The notes beneath the pieces were generated by a model. It was not told the DNA's origin. It was given only the letters and a program-made list of their open reading frames with translations, and ran no database searches. Positions 27,401 through 35,700 of a stretch of DNA of 64,000 nt are shown here, one piece after another. Both the position numbers and the translations under genes were made by a program. The DNA is from Acanthosepion pharaonis. Its lineage: Eukaryota; Mollusca; Cephalopoda; Sepiida; Sepiidae. The stretch covers positions 2,254,001-2,318,000 of the forward strand of contig CAHIKZ030000580.1 of assembly GCA_903632075.3 (NCBI GenBank). The letters are read 5' to 3'. How positions within the stretch are numbered: position 1 is the first letter of the stretch; each line of letters starts with the position of its first letter.

Positions 27401-29637
27401 GGTAGACAGACTGTGGTAATTTTCTGGTTCATCCTCTTTATCCCACCTGTAGATCCTAATGGCACATTTGCCAGGTAGTTATTCTGATGGGTAAGTTTGA
27501 TGCTGATCATTTCTTGTTGGTACATGTCTGGCCACTTCTGACTTTTGCCTAGTGTTGTAAACATCAATCTCTTTCTTCACACTGTATGGACAGTGGCAAT
27601 TGAAGTTGAGGTGAATGTTGGCTTATGACCCAAGAAGGCTAGATGATTATTATTTTCTTCAATTGTGAACTGGTTTAAAGGTTTTATTTAGTTCACATGA
27701 CCCAGCTATATTTGTACAGCTTCCTGACGTGGCCATAGTGGGAAGGTGTTATCAACATATCTCAGACATACTGTTGGCTTTAATGGCGCTGTTTCCTTGA
27801 AGTATTCCATTTATATGTTTGCCATCACTGGTGACAATGATGAACCCTTTGCTCCTGTTGGAAGAATTGTTTGTACAGAACATCAACATTTCCATCAGAT
27901 TATCTATTGGAATGTTAGTATGTTCTCATAGGAAGGGGTCTAATTACCATCAGTTTCAAACCACTGTAGAAACTCTGGTGAACAGGCTTACCACATCCAA
28001 TTGTTATGGATGGGATCAGTTTCACTAGGTGTTCCAATAAAGAGTTCCTTGCTAGTGAGTTGACTATACCCACTAGAAATCTGCTTGATGGGTGGCATAC
28101 TGAGTCCCTGCAGCTATCAATCTCAATAAAATACCAACTTTGTGAGTCTTGGGGAAACTATATATGTGTGGTAGCTTGGTACCTTTTTAGTGTGACATAG
28201 TCCTTGTTATTTAGGATCTGTGAGTTTCCTCTCAGCTTTTAGGGCTGAATTCTTTTTCCACTAACAAGGAGTATTCCAATTTGTCCAGCAGCCGGCAGTA
28301 TGAGGATACTATAAGGTCTTGATTGCCAATCTTTCTTCCCTTGTGATGTTTCATTTCGGCAGTTTTCCATCTTAGCTCATCTGTTTATTTTCCTGTTTTT
28401 GTAACAGAGTCTACACCCAATACAAATTGGCTACCTGACAACATCCCAAGTCCAGATGGTCACTTTGGCACAAAAAAAAGAAATGACTGAAGAACAGATG
28501 AATGAATTAAATAAAAAAGTCCTTGGAGCAGTCACTACTGATCAGAACAACAACAACAACAACAACAACAACGGAGGTAATGCAACTTAAATCTAAATAT
28601 GGCAACTATTTTTTGAAATATTTTCTTTCTGGAAAGAAATTCTGTACAAAAATTATATTTGAGGAATAGAATATTTTATGTAAAATTTATGCAAAAACTT
28701 CATACTTAATTTTAATTCATGTATTTTTAGTGATGTTCTAAAAGTAGATTTTAGCTATGTTACAGTTCCATAATTGTTAGTGCATAAAATTTGTCCTAAG
28801 ACAGTTGTAAAAATAAAAGATATACCCAATGTAAATGAATTATTTAGTGCCTGGAACTATTAATTTATGGTTTAAGCATTTTTTTTATTATTTTAGAATA
28901 TAAAATAGTATCAGGGTTCCATTTAATGCATTTTTGTAAGGAAAATTTTTTTTTTTTTTTACATTAAAGTTTTTATTTATTTATTTATCTAACTTTATGG
29001 GAATTCTTTCCCAACATATTTTATGTATTAGAAATTTATCTGCTAAAATATATAAACAATGGCAATTTAAAAAATTACAATCTTTGATTGTCTTAACAGT
29101 CTGCTTTAAGTTGCTCCATGTTAATTATAAATTTCTGTCTAAGAGTAAGCAAGACCGAAAGAGAAAATCTTAGAATCAGCAATGATTAATAGCTTCCAAG
29201 TTTTTAGATATTTACTACCGTTTGATAGAAATTCAAGGTAGCAATTATATGCATGGAAAATTCAGTGTTCAAATTTTGACTTAGTTCACTCAGCACTTAA
29301 TATCCATGGGGGAAGGTATGAATGCATATATGCCTTTCCTATAGTGAAATAATGGTTGATGAAAAACAAGTTATACAGGGCACACCATTTCCATTGTACC
29401 TCTTATGACCAAACCATTCTTTATTGCTTTCCACTCCCCAAATTGATAAAACTAATCTAATATTGTAGAGACAGTACCTATTGAGTTTTTGTCTGTTTGA
29501 AACAAATTCTTTTTCAATTTCTCAAATGTTTTTCTTCTTTCTCATCAGGACAAAAAATCAAGAGCAGCTATTTCAAGTTGTCAATGCTACTGCTTATTTC
29601 TGGAAACTTCAATCTTTTCATCTGGTTTTCCAACTAA
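3297..29637 (+). CDS. Gene A: mesothelin/stereocilin/otoancorin-like GPI-anchored protein (5' partial, 14 exons)
   Basis: Coding exons: 3297-3446, 4424-4606, 18552-18643, 20384-20498, 20943-21124, 21324-21414, 22592-22784, 23972-24147, 25032-25187, 25444-25589, 25987-26129, 26496-26593, 28408-28576, 29549-29637. Every junction is AG/GT and phase-compatible, giving 660 codons and TAA at 29635. The second half has the family pattern: LGNIACGIS, then IQQIPTLSY, then KICSQSQLTAW, then a YG...W stretch, then LNERQIAAIS. Vertebrate members are extracellular helical-repeat proteins, several tethered by GPI (mesothelin, otoancorin). Several N-glycosylation sequons (for example NIT, NAT, NIS) fit secretion. 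A furin-type RRKR lies at about residue 330 of the visible part. No signal peptide or start is seen, so the gene begins further upstream. AATAAA at 29840 and 29849 fits its poly(A) signal. Exact orthology is unknown. Confidence 0.82.
4424..4606 (+). CDS. Gene A, second visible exon
   Basis: The exon has a TTTGCAG acceptor and a CTG|GTGAGT donor and holds 61 codons, phase 0 to 0. It is Lys/Asn-rich and helical in character, ending KKILDIDL. The next exon is 13.9 kb away, and the phases match without any intervening exon. Confidence 0.72.
4808..5155 (+). repeat. 38-bp minisatellite, about 9 copies
   Basis: The unit contains ATACATGTTCCACTTGGATT and AGGGTGAAAGGATAAATT. Copies are almost identical; one lacks a few bases (near 4896) and one has GAATT for GGATT. 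The last copy runs into a dispersed repeat also found at 16135-16315, so the array is an expansion of that repeat's end. Confidence 0.95.
5120..5325 (-). repeat. Dispersed repeat, copy 1
   Basis: Clearly related to 16135-16315: both hold AGGGTGAAA(A/G)GATAAATTAT, an element around ATTTTATTCA, CCCTAGTG(A/T)GACCAGA and GCTTACAAATCATTA. On the minus strand the 16-kb copy ends in an A-run (poly-T at 16098-16113 on +), so the minus strand is probably the sense direction. Confidence 0.6.
5850..6430 (-). pseudogene. Ty3/gypsy gag fragment, decayed
   Basis: The minus frame 6137-5922 contains RDLSERLQLFPKLKLERAME followed by MVRISEQRKSQ. This matches the end of the gypsy gag capsid region, where the pattern is RxxxLSExLQxxxxLxLExAxxxxRxxE. 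Further upstream on the minus strand, GEAKKYIPDTN-like and FIHALHELAE-like pieces fit earlier gag in other frames, with stops between. No flanking LTR is evident. Confidence 0.55.
6431..8843. other. Intronic AT-rich sequence, no feature recognised
   Basis: Only short unconserved open frames occur here (for example 7529-7991 on the minus strand). They have low-complexity, AT-driven composition and no domain pattern that I recognise. Confidence 0.5.
8844..10340 (+). mobile_element. 5' part of a Ty3/gypsy retrotransposon (putative LTR, PBS, gag remnant)
   Basis: A GC-richer block with a TATA box (TTTATATAAA at about 9062) ends in ...CCGCAACA at 9776. It is followed by TTGGTGAACC, which looks like a tRNA primer-binding site. 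A leader follows, then an open frame at 10053-10340. The left LTR edge is uncertain (8844 or 8861), and no matching 3' LTR was found. Downstream lies a LINE fragment, so this is a truncated 5' half. Confidence 0.5.
10053..10340 (+). pseudogene. Gypsy gag remnant, 95 residues
   Basis: The frame begins MAELQPEVVQ after a leader without other ATGs and ends with TAA at 10340. Residues about 30-75 show a helical stretch followed by the basic RRSRSNS motif. The same motif (RRRSRSNSFS) occurs in the gag of the minus-strand gypsy at about 13800. The capsid core is missing, so only the N-terminal start and the pre-zinc-finger region are fused here. Confidence 0.5.
10515..10769 (+). pseudogene. LINE RNase H domain, left half
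   Basis: The translation starts FSARATAIQLALGLIIGNRS, continues with LSDSLFVL, and after a stop near 10690 reads RIPSHIGIPGNSRADKAAKE. This is the retrotransposon RNase H pattern (AExxAIxxAL, SDSxS, PSHxGIxGNExADxxAK). The reading resumes at 15426 on the far side of the inserted gypsy element: the joined codons at the junction give KETP then QLNE. The upstream part (10340-10514) is probably the same LINE but too degraded to read. Confidence 0.72.
10774..11471 (-). repeat. 3' LTR of the nested gypsy element
   Basis: 698 bp, matching 14746-15421 almost base for base. It has about a dozen substitutions and a 20-30 bp segment near 11160-11185 that the other LTR lacks. It is flanked on the left by target-site ACCC. 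Confidence 0.92.
11510..12520 (-). pseudogene. Gypsy integrase (zinc domain and catalytic core)
   Basis: The uninterrupted frame 12403-11510 begins at MGPLPEANGHSYLLTIIDRF and continues with TTDRGSQF and YHPCANGLIERFHRQLK, the D, D, E triad of integrases. The C-terminal part has the PTYTGPFQV-like domain. Just upstream on the minus strand, an H2C2 zinc domain (HPGHRATDKL ... CLKC) is separated by one stop codon near 12494. It would insert the element cDNA into the genome. The catalytic core looks intact; the stop removes the zinc domain. Confidence 0.88.
12700..13278 (-). pseudogene. Gypsy reverse transcriptase, RNase H deleted
   Basis: The frame carries KLDLIKAYYQIPV, TTPFGLYEFTRMPFGL and AAQTIQRLIDEVL. 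The catalytic loop reads AYIDNVLIAS, where the second Asp of the usual (Y/F)xDD box is Asn. LNFLGHVIDKNG and LRQLRRFLSLINYYR follow, and then the sequence jumps near 12720 to the integrase zinc domain, so the connection and RNase H are deleted. The N-terminal RT region before KLDL is also mostly absent. Both the YIDN change and the deletion argue against self-mobilisation. Confidence 0.88.
13311..13660 (-). pseudogene. Gypsy aspartic protease
   Basis: The motif YLFLVDTSAQISVIPP (active-site D-T-S-A) is followed by LQAANGSKIETYGE and by ILGAGFLSHFDL, the second conserved part of retropepsins. The protein stops at 13311, so the frame no longer joins the RT. Confidence 0.85.
13655..14640 (-). 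pseudogene. Gypsy gag, broken by stops, shifts and a GC-rich insertion
   Basis: The start is near 14629 (MDTHTTEPME). A stop is near 14549, and the frame continues as KPYDTLNAAIIRRVGKSEERR (14427 down), then MDKLQTHTTQILASLVNDLQ (14227 down). The basic RRRSRSNS stretch and a CWYHYKFG...CTEPC zinc-knuckle-like motif precede the protease. Between about 13930 and 14060 lies a GC-rich block that interrupts the gag pattern and looks like an insertion. Confidence 0.72.
13930..14060. other. GC-rich insertion inside gypsy gag
   Basis: The block has CCCCACCCCCCACGTGGGG, GGCCCGGCC and GGGTTCGAAGG (minus strand), in contrast with the AT-rich gag on both sides. It starts and ends with related GCTATATTT / AAATATAGC sequences in opposite orientation, as in a small inverted-repeat element. 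Identity unknown. Confidence 0.4.
14746..15421 (-). repeat. 5' LTR of the nested gypsy element
   Basis: 676 bp, about 98% like 10774-11471 apart from a short deletion. It is followed on the right by target-site ACCC (15422-15425), and the primer-binding site lies just inside it. Confidence 0.92.
15422..15862 (+). pseudogene. LINE RNase H / C-terminal zinc region, right half
   Basis: This continues the 10515-10769 reading, with PLNEHIKFKN-like, ENMHEEQTISN, a degraded RIGH.RITHSFLL stretch and a degraded C..C...LTVEHFL-like stretch (15670-15720), then ILEFLKVTK. This is the usual C-terminus of RNase H-bearing LINEs. Several frameshifts are present. Confidence 0.65.
16098..16320 (-). repeat. 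Dispersed repeat, copy 2, with A-tail on the minus strand
   Basis: Related to 5120-5325. The + strand poly-T at 16098-16113 is a poly-A tail on the minus strand, so this is the 3' end of a retroposed minus-strand sequence. How far it extends towards 17650 is unclear. Confidence 0.55.
16321..18551. other. Intronic sequence without a recognised gene
   Basis: Apart from a possible continuation of the dispersed repeat up to about 17650, I see no coding pattern here. Confidence 0.45.
18552..21414 (+). CDS. Gene A, visible exons 3-6
   Basis: Exons 18552-18643, 20384-20498, 20943-21124 and 21324-21414 join with phases 2, 0, 2 and 0. Residues include LPWQQSQAIQICKILGNSMM, MNAFLEVADIQNLDPEIILQ and LTTDQVAQANIFIAAW. 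These are helical units with the L..I...QI spacing seen throughout this family. NAT and NIT sequons are present. Confidence 0.8.
22326..22490 (+). pseudogene. hAT-type transposase scrap (GTF2I-repeat/ZBED-like)
   Basis: The frame reads MIQRRVVDIHANLTDHLKLI followed by FFSLVIDESIDYQDT. This matches the start of the hAT RNase H-fold region (RRxxDIxxNxxxxLxxxxxxFxxFSLAxDESTDxxDT). It is cut off at 22517 and lies in a gene A intron. Confidence 0.65.
22592..22784 (+). CDS. Gene A, visible exon 7, with a furin-type site
   Basis: The exon has 64 complete codons and enters at phase 0 and leaves at phase 1. It does not look like the helical repeats around it: it is a basic stretch with two cysteines (KIKCLIEIQ, NKECNAMD) ending NNRRKRSIT. 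RRKR fits the R-X-K/R-R furin consensus. Mesothelin precursor is also cut by furin between its N-terminal and GPI-anchored parts, so a similar split of the product is plausible. Confidence 0.8.
22800..23971. other. Gene A intron, nothing recognised
   Basis: AT-rich with poly-T runs; no element or exon seen. Confidence 0.5.
23972..26593 (+). CDS. Gene A, visible exons 8-12 (mesothelin-like core)
   Basis: Exons 23972-24147, 25032-25187, 25444-25589, 25987-26129 and 26496-26593 are phase-compatible. They hold the best family signature: ICASNFDECIEEL, ITDWNQEHRQVF, FDLQALGNIACGIS, IQQIPTLSYINAA, KICSQSQLTAWSKKAMDIYG, WGLAEIASIGSVINGFS and LNERQIAAISLKIIPMI. In mesothelin, stereocilin and otoancorin, alternating short helices form a solenoid outside the cell. 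Confidence 0.87.
24148..25031. other. Gene A intron, nothing recognised
   Basis: AT-rich intron between exons 8 and 9; no element recognised. Confidence 0.5.
26735..27005 (-). mobile_element. tRNA-derived SINE (cephalopod type), copy 1
   Basis: On the minus strand the 5' part looks like a tRNA: CCTAGTGATTATAAGC resembles an A box, and GAGTTCAATCCCTGG about 50 bases on is a B box. The middle carries AAAGGGTTCAGTTCA. The end carries TTGAGGAAGGCTGGAG...GGCTGAAACGTTGTGAT. A related copy lies at 63545-63850. Confidence 0.65.
27130..28350 (-). pseudogene. Second Penelope-like element, RT region, decayed
   Basis: On the minus strand, in shifting frames: LPHIYSFPKTHKVGI (from about 28165), YATHQ and QHSNR pieces, then the readable frame 27567-27298. 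That frame holds NNYLANVPLGSTGG, TTVCLPYVKDLSEKIQRICG and IFRNCSNLWRNL, followed by VKPNTGKN. This is the Penelope RT-to-GIY-YIG linker (FLPYVKGxSExIxRxxxxxxIxTxFxxxxxLRxxLxxVKP). The endonuclease is lost. It lies antisense in the intron before gene A exon 13 and is a different lineage from the copy at 1-2700. Confidence 0.72.
28408..28576 (+). CDS. Gene A, visible exon 13, ending in Asn9
   Basis: The exon opens SLHPIQIGYLTTSQVQMVTL, one more helical unit of the core, followed by an acidic helix and then nine AAC codons and Gly. The Asn run is pure AAC and therefore likely length-variable. It serves as the stalk between the folded part and the C-terminal signal. Confidence 0.85.
28590..29548. 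other. Last intron of gene A, nothing recognised
   Basis: AT-rich; poly-T tract near 28948-28964; no coding element seen. Confidence 0.5.
29549..29637 (+). CDS. Gene A terminal exon, GPI-type hydrophobic tail
   Basis: The exon follows a TTTCTCATCAG acceptor and completes phase 1. It encodes GQKIKSSYFK then the hydrophobic SMLLLISGNFNLFIWFSN and TAA. Small residues (GG, SS), a short spacer and a hydrophobic C-terminus without a cytoplasmic tail are the layout of a GPI-attachment signal. The tail has two Asn, so the signal is not perfect. Confidence 0.72.
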
Positions 29638-29839
29638 AAATAAATATCAATTATCCTATTCATACTCACCCCATCGATTATAAATTTGACTTAATTTTGC
29701 CACATATATAAATTTTGTAGCTGATAGTGTTTAACATCTAAATCATTGAATTTCTAAGATGCCGTGATTTAGATATCCTTCTGTAGTTTTTTCTTCTTTA
29801 TATTATGCCTTTTAACAAATTTTATATAATTGAAACTGC

Positions 29840-29854
29840 AATAAAAAGAATAAA
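29840..29854 (+). promoter_or_regulatory. Poly(A) signals of gene A
   Basis: Two AATAAA hexamers (29840-29845 and 29849-29854) lie about 205 bases after the stop and are followed by a T/G-rich stretch. Confidence 0.6.
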
Positions 29855-29859
29855 TTTGA

Positions 29860-30589
29860 GGCACAACTATTGTATGCTTTTTGATTTGATGCAAATAAAA
29901 TAATTTTATTCAGAACTCATTTTCATTTTTTGTTTCCCACAAAACAGTTCATATGAAGTAAAATTAGTGTGTATAAATTTTTTTCATTGAAAAGCTGACT
30001 TTCTTTCCAGTGACTGACCTTTTAAATGCAGATGAAGCATGTTTTTCTTCAAATATTTAATAAACACATGTAGCTAAAATCTGATGCATCAGCAATGATA
30101 TCAGGCCAGTAAAAAATTTCAAGTGACATGAGCATTGTAATATTTTTATGAATAAGATCACAGTAGATACCAATGGTCTTGAAGGTCAATGATTTGAAAA
30201 ATAGTAACCATTGAGACTGGAAGGTTTTCCCGAACTGTTGGCTGCAGAGAATGAAATTTGTCAACATCAGATTTATTTGGTTAGCAAACACCATACAAAT
30301 CCAGTGTATTCAGACTTGTTTCATGTTCTTAGCCATCTTGAAAAAAGATGCACTTTCCACTGAATCAAATCCTTGAGGAAAGAGTTTGAAGTACAAGATT
30401 ACTTAAACTGGATTACTTTCGCTGAACCCTGTGTTTTTACAAGAAAATTTCAAATTGTGATTAACTGCTGCATTGTAAGGTTCATGCACGAAAGTTGTTT
30501 ATGCTTTTCATAACATTATCTATTCACTACCTAGACATAATTTTGTTCCATCAAACTCACACCATTTCCAGATGGACAATTGGATTTCC
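29860..30589. other. Intergenic sequence between gene A and the ISXO2-like element
   Basis: A minus-strand frame (30294-30049) contains IADASDFS, faintly like a retroelement RNase H, but the surrounding sequence gave no further match. No feature is claimed. Confidence 0.4.
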
Positions 30590-32410
30590 GTGTAAATGTA
30601 TATGCTGAACCCGAATTAACAATTAAATTATGAAGAAAGTTGGAGTTATTAACAAAAGAAAAAGAAATCTGACTTCTCATTGGTCTTTCGTCAACCATTA
30701 CTGGCTTATTTTGAAGTAATTCACTGCGGCACACTTTGCGGCGGAGTCATAACATTTGGACCTATTTACTTCCTTTACAGAAATCAGTATGCACTTCCAT
30801 AAAGAAACTTAACTTTCAAATATATGAAAGTATCGACAAATAAAAAAGTAATTTTTTTTTCTTGCTAAGTATTAACAAGAGGAAAGTTAACTTTCAAATA
30901 TATGAAAATACTTATAAATAACAAAAAGAAAATAAGTAGTACACTAAAGCATTTTTTATTATTTAAAGTTGAAAATAAAAATCTTATAAAGTAGATACTT
31001 CACTTACAAATATACATAAAAATTAGATATCTATGATGAACTAGATTTAGGATCCCGTGCACAATTTCCTCACCTCCATCAGGAACATGTGAAGGCACTG
31101 ACTATGTTTAGGGATTGCTTTCACAAACAGAAAGCGAGCAATATATTGCTTTATATAAGCAGTTCTGTGTCCCGATCTTTTTATTATACCCTTAGTCATC
31201 CTCCACAATCTTTCAACTGTTTGCATATGGATATTTTTGTCTGTAGAGTCAATAAAATGTTCACTATGATTTATCTGCTTGTGCATATATCCTTGGTCTG
31301 GAATTTACACATACACCAACCAGCAATCACTGTAAATGATTGATCTCGGGTCAGATGTGTCGCATAATCAAGGGAGTAAGGGTATGGGCATCCCTGGCTT
31401 TTCCTTCACCACAATCGGACGTAAGTGGAACCAGAAATGTCTTCTTGGAAACTTTCAATTCCGCCAAATAGCCAGACCATAGTCCCCAGTTATATTTTTG
31501 TTCTGAGAACTGTTTCATCGATCTCTACCTTGACACCGGGTACACCCAATTTCTCCTGCACGTTTTCTAACAAAAACTAGCACAGAAGGAGCACCAATTC
31601 ACTGAAGCGTCAATCGCAATGTCCAAGTTTTCGAGCATTATCCTGTGGCACCAGCTAAGATAAAGGAAAGGTGTTACAAAAAGTAGCACTTTCCATGCAG
31701 GCAAGCATGACTTCTGCAAAAGTGTATTTTTCCTATCACCAACACTGAAGCCACATTGTTTTCCAGCTGTTAGGACAATTCGAACTGCTAGGACTGGAGA
31801 CAAGTTTTCTGCAACGCCATACTTTCAAGTTAGCACGCAACAAGCAAGGTGAATGGCATCAAGGGCATTCCACGGAAGACTAATATTCTGTGTAGTCAAA
31901 GAAATTCTACTGAAGCCCCTCCATTCATTCGAAAGCGTTTAATTGCTTCATACACAGTGATGGAACAATTTGTGCAATTCAACTTCTTGCAACTTTTTAT
32001 ACATGCAAATAACTCATTTTTTTTTTTCACTTGTTTCAATTTGACCATATTTGAAAGTTAACTTTCTTCTAAAAGAAAAAAAAAAACAAAAAAACAACTT
32101 TGTTATTCTTTTATTTGTTGATATTTTCATATATAAAATATAGATCATTAAAAAATTAAGTAAAACCACACTTAAACAAAAAAAAAAAAAAATGCTTTGC
32201 AGAAGCACGTACTGATTTCTGCAAGGAATTTCTGTAAAGGAAGTAAATAGGCCCAAATTTTATGACTCATTCACTGCAAAGTGTGCTGCAGTGACGAAAG
32301 ACCGACAAGAAATCAGATTTCTTTTTCTTTTGTTAATAACTCCAAAAATGGTAAGGTTTCTTCATAATTTAATTGGTAATTTGAGTTCAGCATGTACATT
32401 TGCACTATTT
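30590..32410 (-). mobile_element. ISXO2/Merlin-like DNA transposon with long inverted ends
   Basis: Long inverted ends flank a broken transposase. The left end (about 30590-30905) and right end (about 32030-32410) share, inverted, ATGCTGAA, GGAGTTATTAACAAAAGAAA, CACACTTTGC, CTATTTACTTCCTTTACAGA and AAAGTTAACTTTCAAATAT. The exact outer edge and target duplication were not resolved. It sits between the convergent 3' ends of genes A and B. Confidence 0.75.
31047..31803 (-). pseudogene. ISXO2-type (DDE) transposase, frameshifted
   Basis: From the minus-strand 5' side: DRKNTLLQKSCLPAWKVLLF and LENLDIAIDASVNWCSFC (N-terminal domain). Then KVEIDETVL near 31520 (first catalytic Asp in the family's EIDET motif), a YSDCW-like motif near 31325, and NHSEHFIDSTDKN with TVERLWRMTK (31286-31160), the final catalytic Glu region. 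Several frameshifts separate these parts, so no active enzyme is made. Confidence 0.82.
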
Positions 32411-32488
32411 ACATGTTTAAAAGGTATCCAAAAATCAATGTGAAAGAGAAAGGGATAATTAAACAAAAACAAAAATTATGTACAGTGC

Positions 32489-32494
32489 TTTATT
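32489..32494 (-). promoter_or_regulatory. Poly(A) signal of gene B
   Basis: AATAAA on the minus strand, 53 bases beyond the TAA that ends at 32547 and about 80 bases before the edge of the ISXO2-like element. Confidence 0.6.
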
Positions 32495-32546
32495 TCAAAA
32501 TATCCTGTCAGCATTAAGAGAAATTACAAATTACATTGACAAACTG

Positions 32547-32702
32547 TTAGCCAATTATGTCAATATCTATATCTTCGTCAGCTGCTTCATGCGTCGACAA
32601 GGATACAACTATTTCTTTTTTGAACAAACCACTCTCTTTTTCTTTTACTGCTTGCTCAACCTTCTTCATGATCGGATCATCAATCTTTGATATTTTCCGC
32701 TT
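32547..32702 (-). CDS. Gene B exon 7 (terminal)
   Basis: The exon follows a TTGTCTTCCCCCAG acceptor. It encodes KRKISKIDDP, a charged helix, SGLFKKEIVVSL and an acidic DEDIDIDIIG end, then TAA. Confidence 0.82.
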   Translation of the reverse strand, partial: KRKISKIDDPIMKKVEQAVKEKESGLFKKEIVVSLSTHEAADEDIDIDIIG

Positions 32703-35700
32703 CTGGGGGAAGACAAAAAACAGGAAAACTGAAGCTTGTAGAAAAAACTTTTGTAGATCCAATTGCTTTTTTTTTTTTTTTAATAAATAAATCTAATCAC
32801 ACATTCAACAGTACACAATGATGACAGAATAAAATTTACTTGAAAGGTTAAATTTCAAAATTTAACATTTTTGTAAGTTGCATTTGACGTTTGAAAGGAA
32901 AAAAAAAAATAATAGCATATTATTATCCATTCTCTGTTGCTAGTTGTCACAAATTCAAATTTCTGGAACTCATTCTGTTATATAGTTAACCAAGTTTTGT
33001 GATTCTTTAATCTTTAAGGAGTCAGTTATGAAGGATTTGATTATAACTATATATTTTTTTTTTTTAAAATAGATGCTTATTTGATATGCTAACTAAATTT
33101 TAGGATTAAGTGTCAATCTTGAATCGCTAACATGATGCATAATATGAACTTTCAATATTTTTTTTTTTTTTTTTAATTATTGCCCTAGATTGGTATTGAG
33201 CACTTAATTAGCAGAAATTGTTTTCCTTAACATGTGTAGCATTTTTACATCACATACAATAGCATTCTTAGATATATACTTATAGGATCAAAGAGAACTA
33301 GCAAGCTAAAAAATTTATCAATAATTTATCTTTTGTAATTTAAAACAAAATATAAGGAATTAAGAGTGATTAAAATCTTACAGACCAGCTACTATAGTTT
33401 CATCATAACTTAAAATCTCAGTGTTTGTAAGCTGATCTGAATTTTAAACCACTCTTAATCCCCACCGCACCCACAGCATCAGTGCAGTAACAAAATAAGA
33501 AATTAAATAATCAACATGTGAAGACAATTGTGAGAGTCATGAAGTGCAGACAGTTTGGCAAATGTTCCTTCACACAAAAATGTTGGTCATCTGCATTTAT
33601 TAAAAAAAATCTTGTGTATCCATTACATATTCACCAAGATTTCAAATCACAGAATTACTAAAAATATTTCCATTTAAACTGTTTTTCATCTCTTAAATAC
33701 ATTCAAATGTGTCCAAAGGAAAAAAAAAAAAAAAATAAAAAAAAAAAAAAAATAACCCACACAATTACCTGTGATTTCTTTTTTGTACTTGTTTTATGTA
33801 TGGTTTTACTGCTGACAGATGTAGGTCTGTGGTTTTTCAAATAGCTTTGAATTAACTTAAATTTTGTATCAGTAAAAAGGCATGAATCTGCAATAAAAAG
33901 AATATCCTGATAAAATCAAATGCAGTATCAAATCCCTAAGGGAGATTGACAGGTGGTTTTCCAACAGAAGATAGGTCATAGATTTTATGGATATAGTAAA
34001 TAAGATTAAATGAATTACAAATTGAATTAGCACCTGGAATGGAGGTGTACATCAGTGCCAAAATTCAAGATATCAAATACTATAGTACTTTCCAAGAAGT
34101 TTCCAATCTGGAAATTTGGTATTTTTGTACACTTTTACTAAAATATTTGGGGCTTATTTTAGTGAAACACCACTTAGTCAGAATATTGATCATTGTCTGT
34201 TCTTCATGTAAATACTTTAAAAGAAAACACATTTTTATCAGTTCTACTTAATATCATGGAAAATTAAGTTAATATATGATCTTAATTCATAAATCAAAAT
34301 CTTCGATCAAGTACCTATCACTAATTGTTCCTTTATTTCATGTTTTGGGAAGGTAGGTCTATGACTTTTTGAGTTTTCAAGCCAAATAGAAATTAAAAAT
34401 TAATAACCACCTAAACTATATTGCATTTTGTTTCACCATTATAGTGGATAAAAATGTAACTATTTTCCTGGCTGTTTCTAGTAATGCAAATATGGTTGTT
34501 ATTAGAACACTTCTTGCAACTGCTTAAAATGTGATTGTGTCTCAGAGTATAGTGCTTGTTATGGTGTAATCTTCCCTTTCACCCAGTTTTGTCTACACCC
34601 TGTGACAGTATTTAGCTATGGTAATTGGCTAACTAATTAACCATAGAAATTAAAAACAGGAAAGACTTAAGGCGAGAAAGAGCTATATAAAAAGATAGAC
34701 TGAGCAACATTAAAAAGATGATTGTATTTTATTTACGAATAAAGATACATTTTGCACGAGACAGAAAATCTGTAAGAAAAAAAGCGAGATATGAGATTCT
34801 GTCAAAACTGATTAATGTCATGATAAGAGTGATGCACCAAGGGAAACAGAATTCAGAAAGAAAAACAAAGCTAACCGACATGGCAGCCATAAAAAGAAAT
34901 CCAGCCTGAGACCACCGTGGTACAGGCAGAGAGAATCGATATTAGTTATCTTTCAGAGATATCATTTAATTTTAATTCCTGGGTCCAATGAAGAGAACCA
35001 TCTGCTGTGTTAGAATTCTGGCATGAAGAGAACCATCTGCTGTGTTAGAATTCTGGCATGAAGAGAACCATCTGCTGTGTTAGAATTCTGGCATGAAGAG
35101 AACCATCTGCTGTGTTAGAATTCTGGCATGAAGAGAACCATCTGCTGTGTTAGAATTCTGGCATGAAGAGAACCATCTGCTGTGTTAGAATTCTGGCATG
35201 AAGAAAATCTTATTATTACTTATTCAAACTGTTGATGTCAGACACAGCATCGTCGAAAATGGGCATCTGGTGATAAGAGAATTTTAAGGCATGAGAAAAA
35301 TAAAGAATTTGATTCTCAGGTAAAATACGGACCTCTCAGCTAAAACTTGACTTAGCAGTCGGTAGAGAGACCCGGCTGAGTGAATTTTGACCGCTGCCTC
35401 GCAGAAGCTGACCGAGAGATTTCCACGTCCTTTTCAACTTCCTACCAAAACAAGTTATACTGATTAATGACTTAAGGTACCAAAACTCGCTTAAGAAACG
35501 CAAAAGTGTCACAAATCCATAGAAACGGGCTGGGAGAGAAACACACTCCTGTATATAACAGACAGATAACGATAATTTGTTATTTCAACATATTTGAACC
35601 TCTTGAGTTTGTTTTATTGCATTTTTTACTTACGCTTGTGCGATATCACCTTTACCCCGGATTCAGCTTGCACTACAGACCAACGCCTGATTGATTTCGT

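Noticed and set aside
30049..30294. Minus frame with IADASDFS, like a gypsy RNase H start
   Set aside because: Only one short motif fits; the sequence on both sides does not continue the domain.
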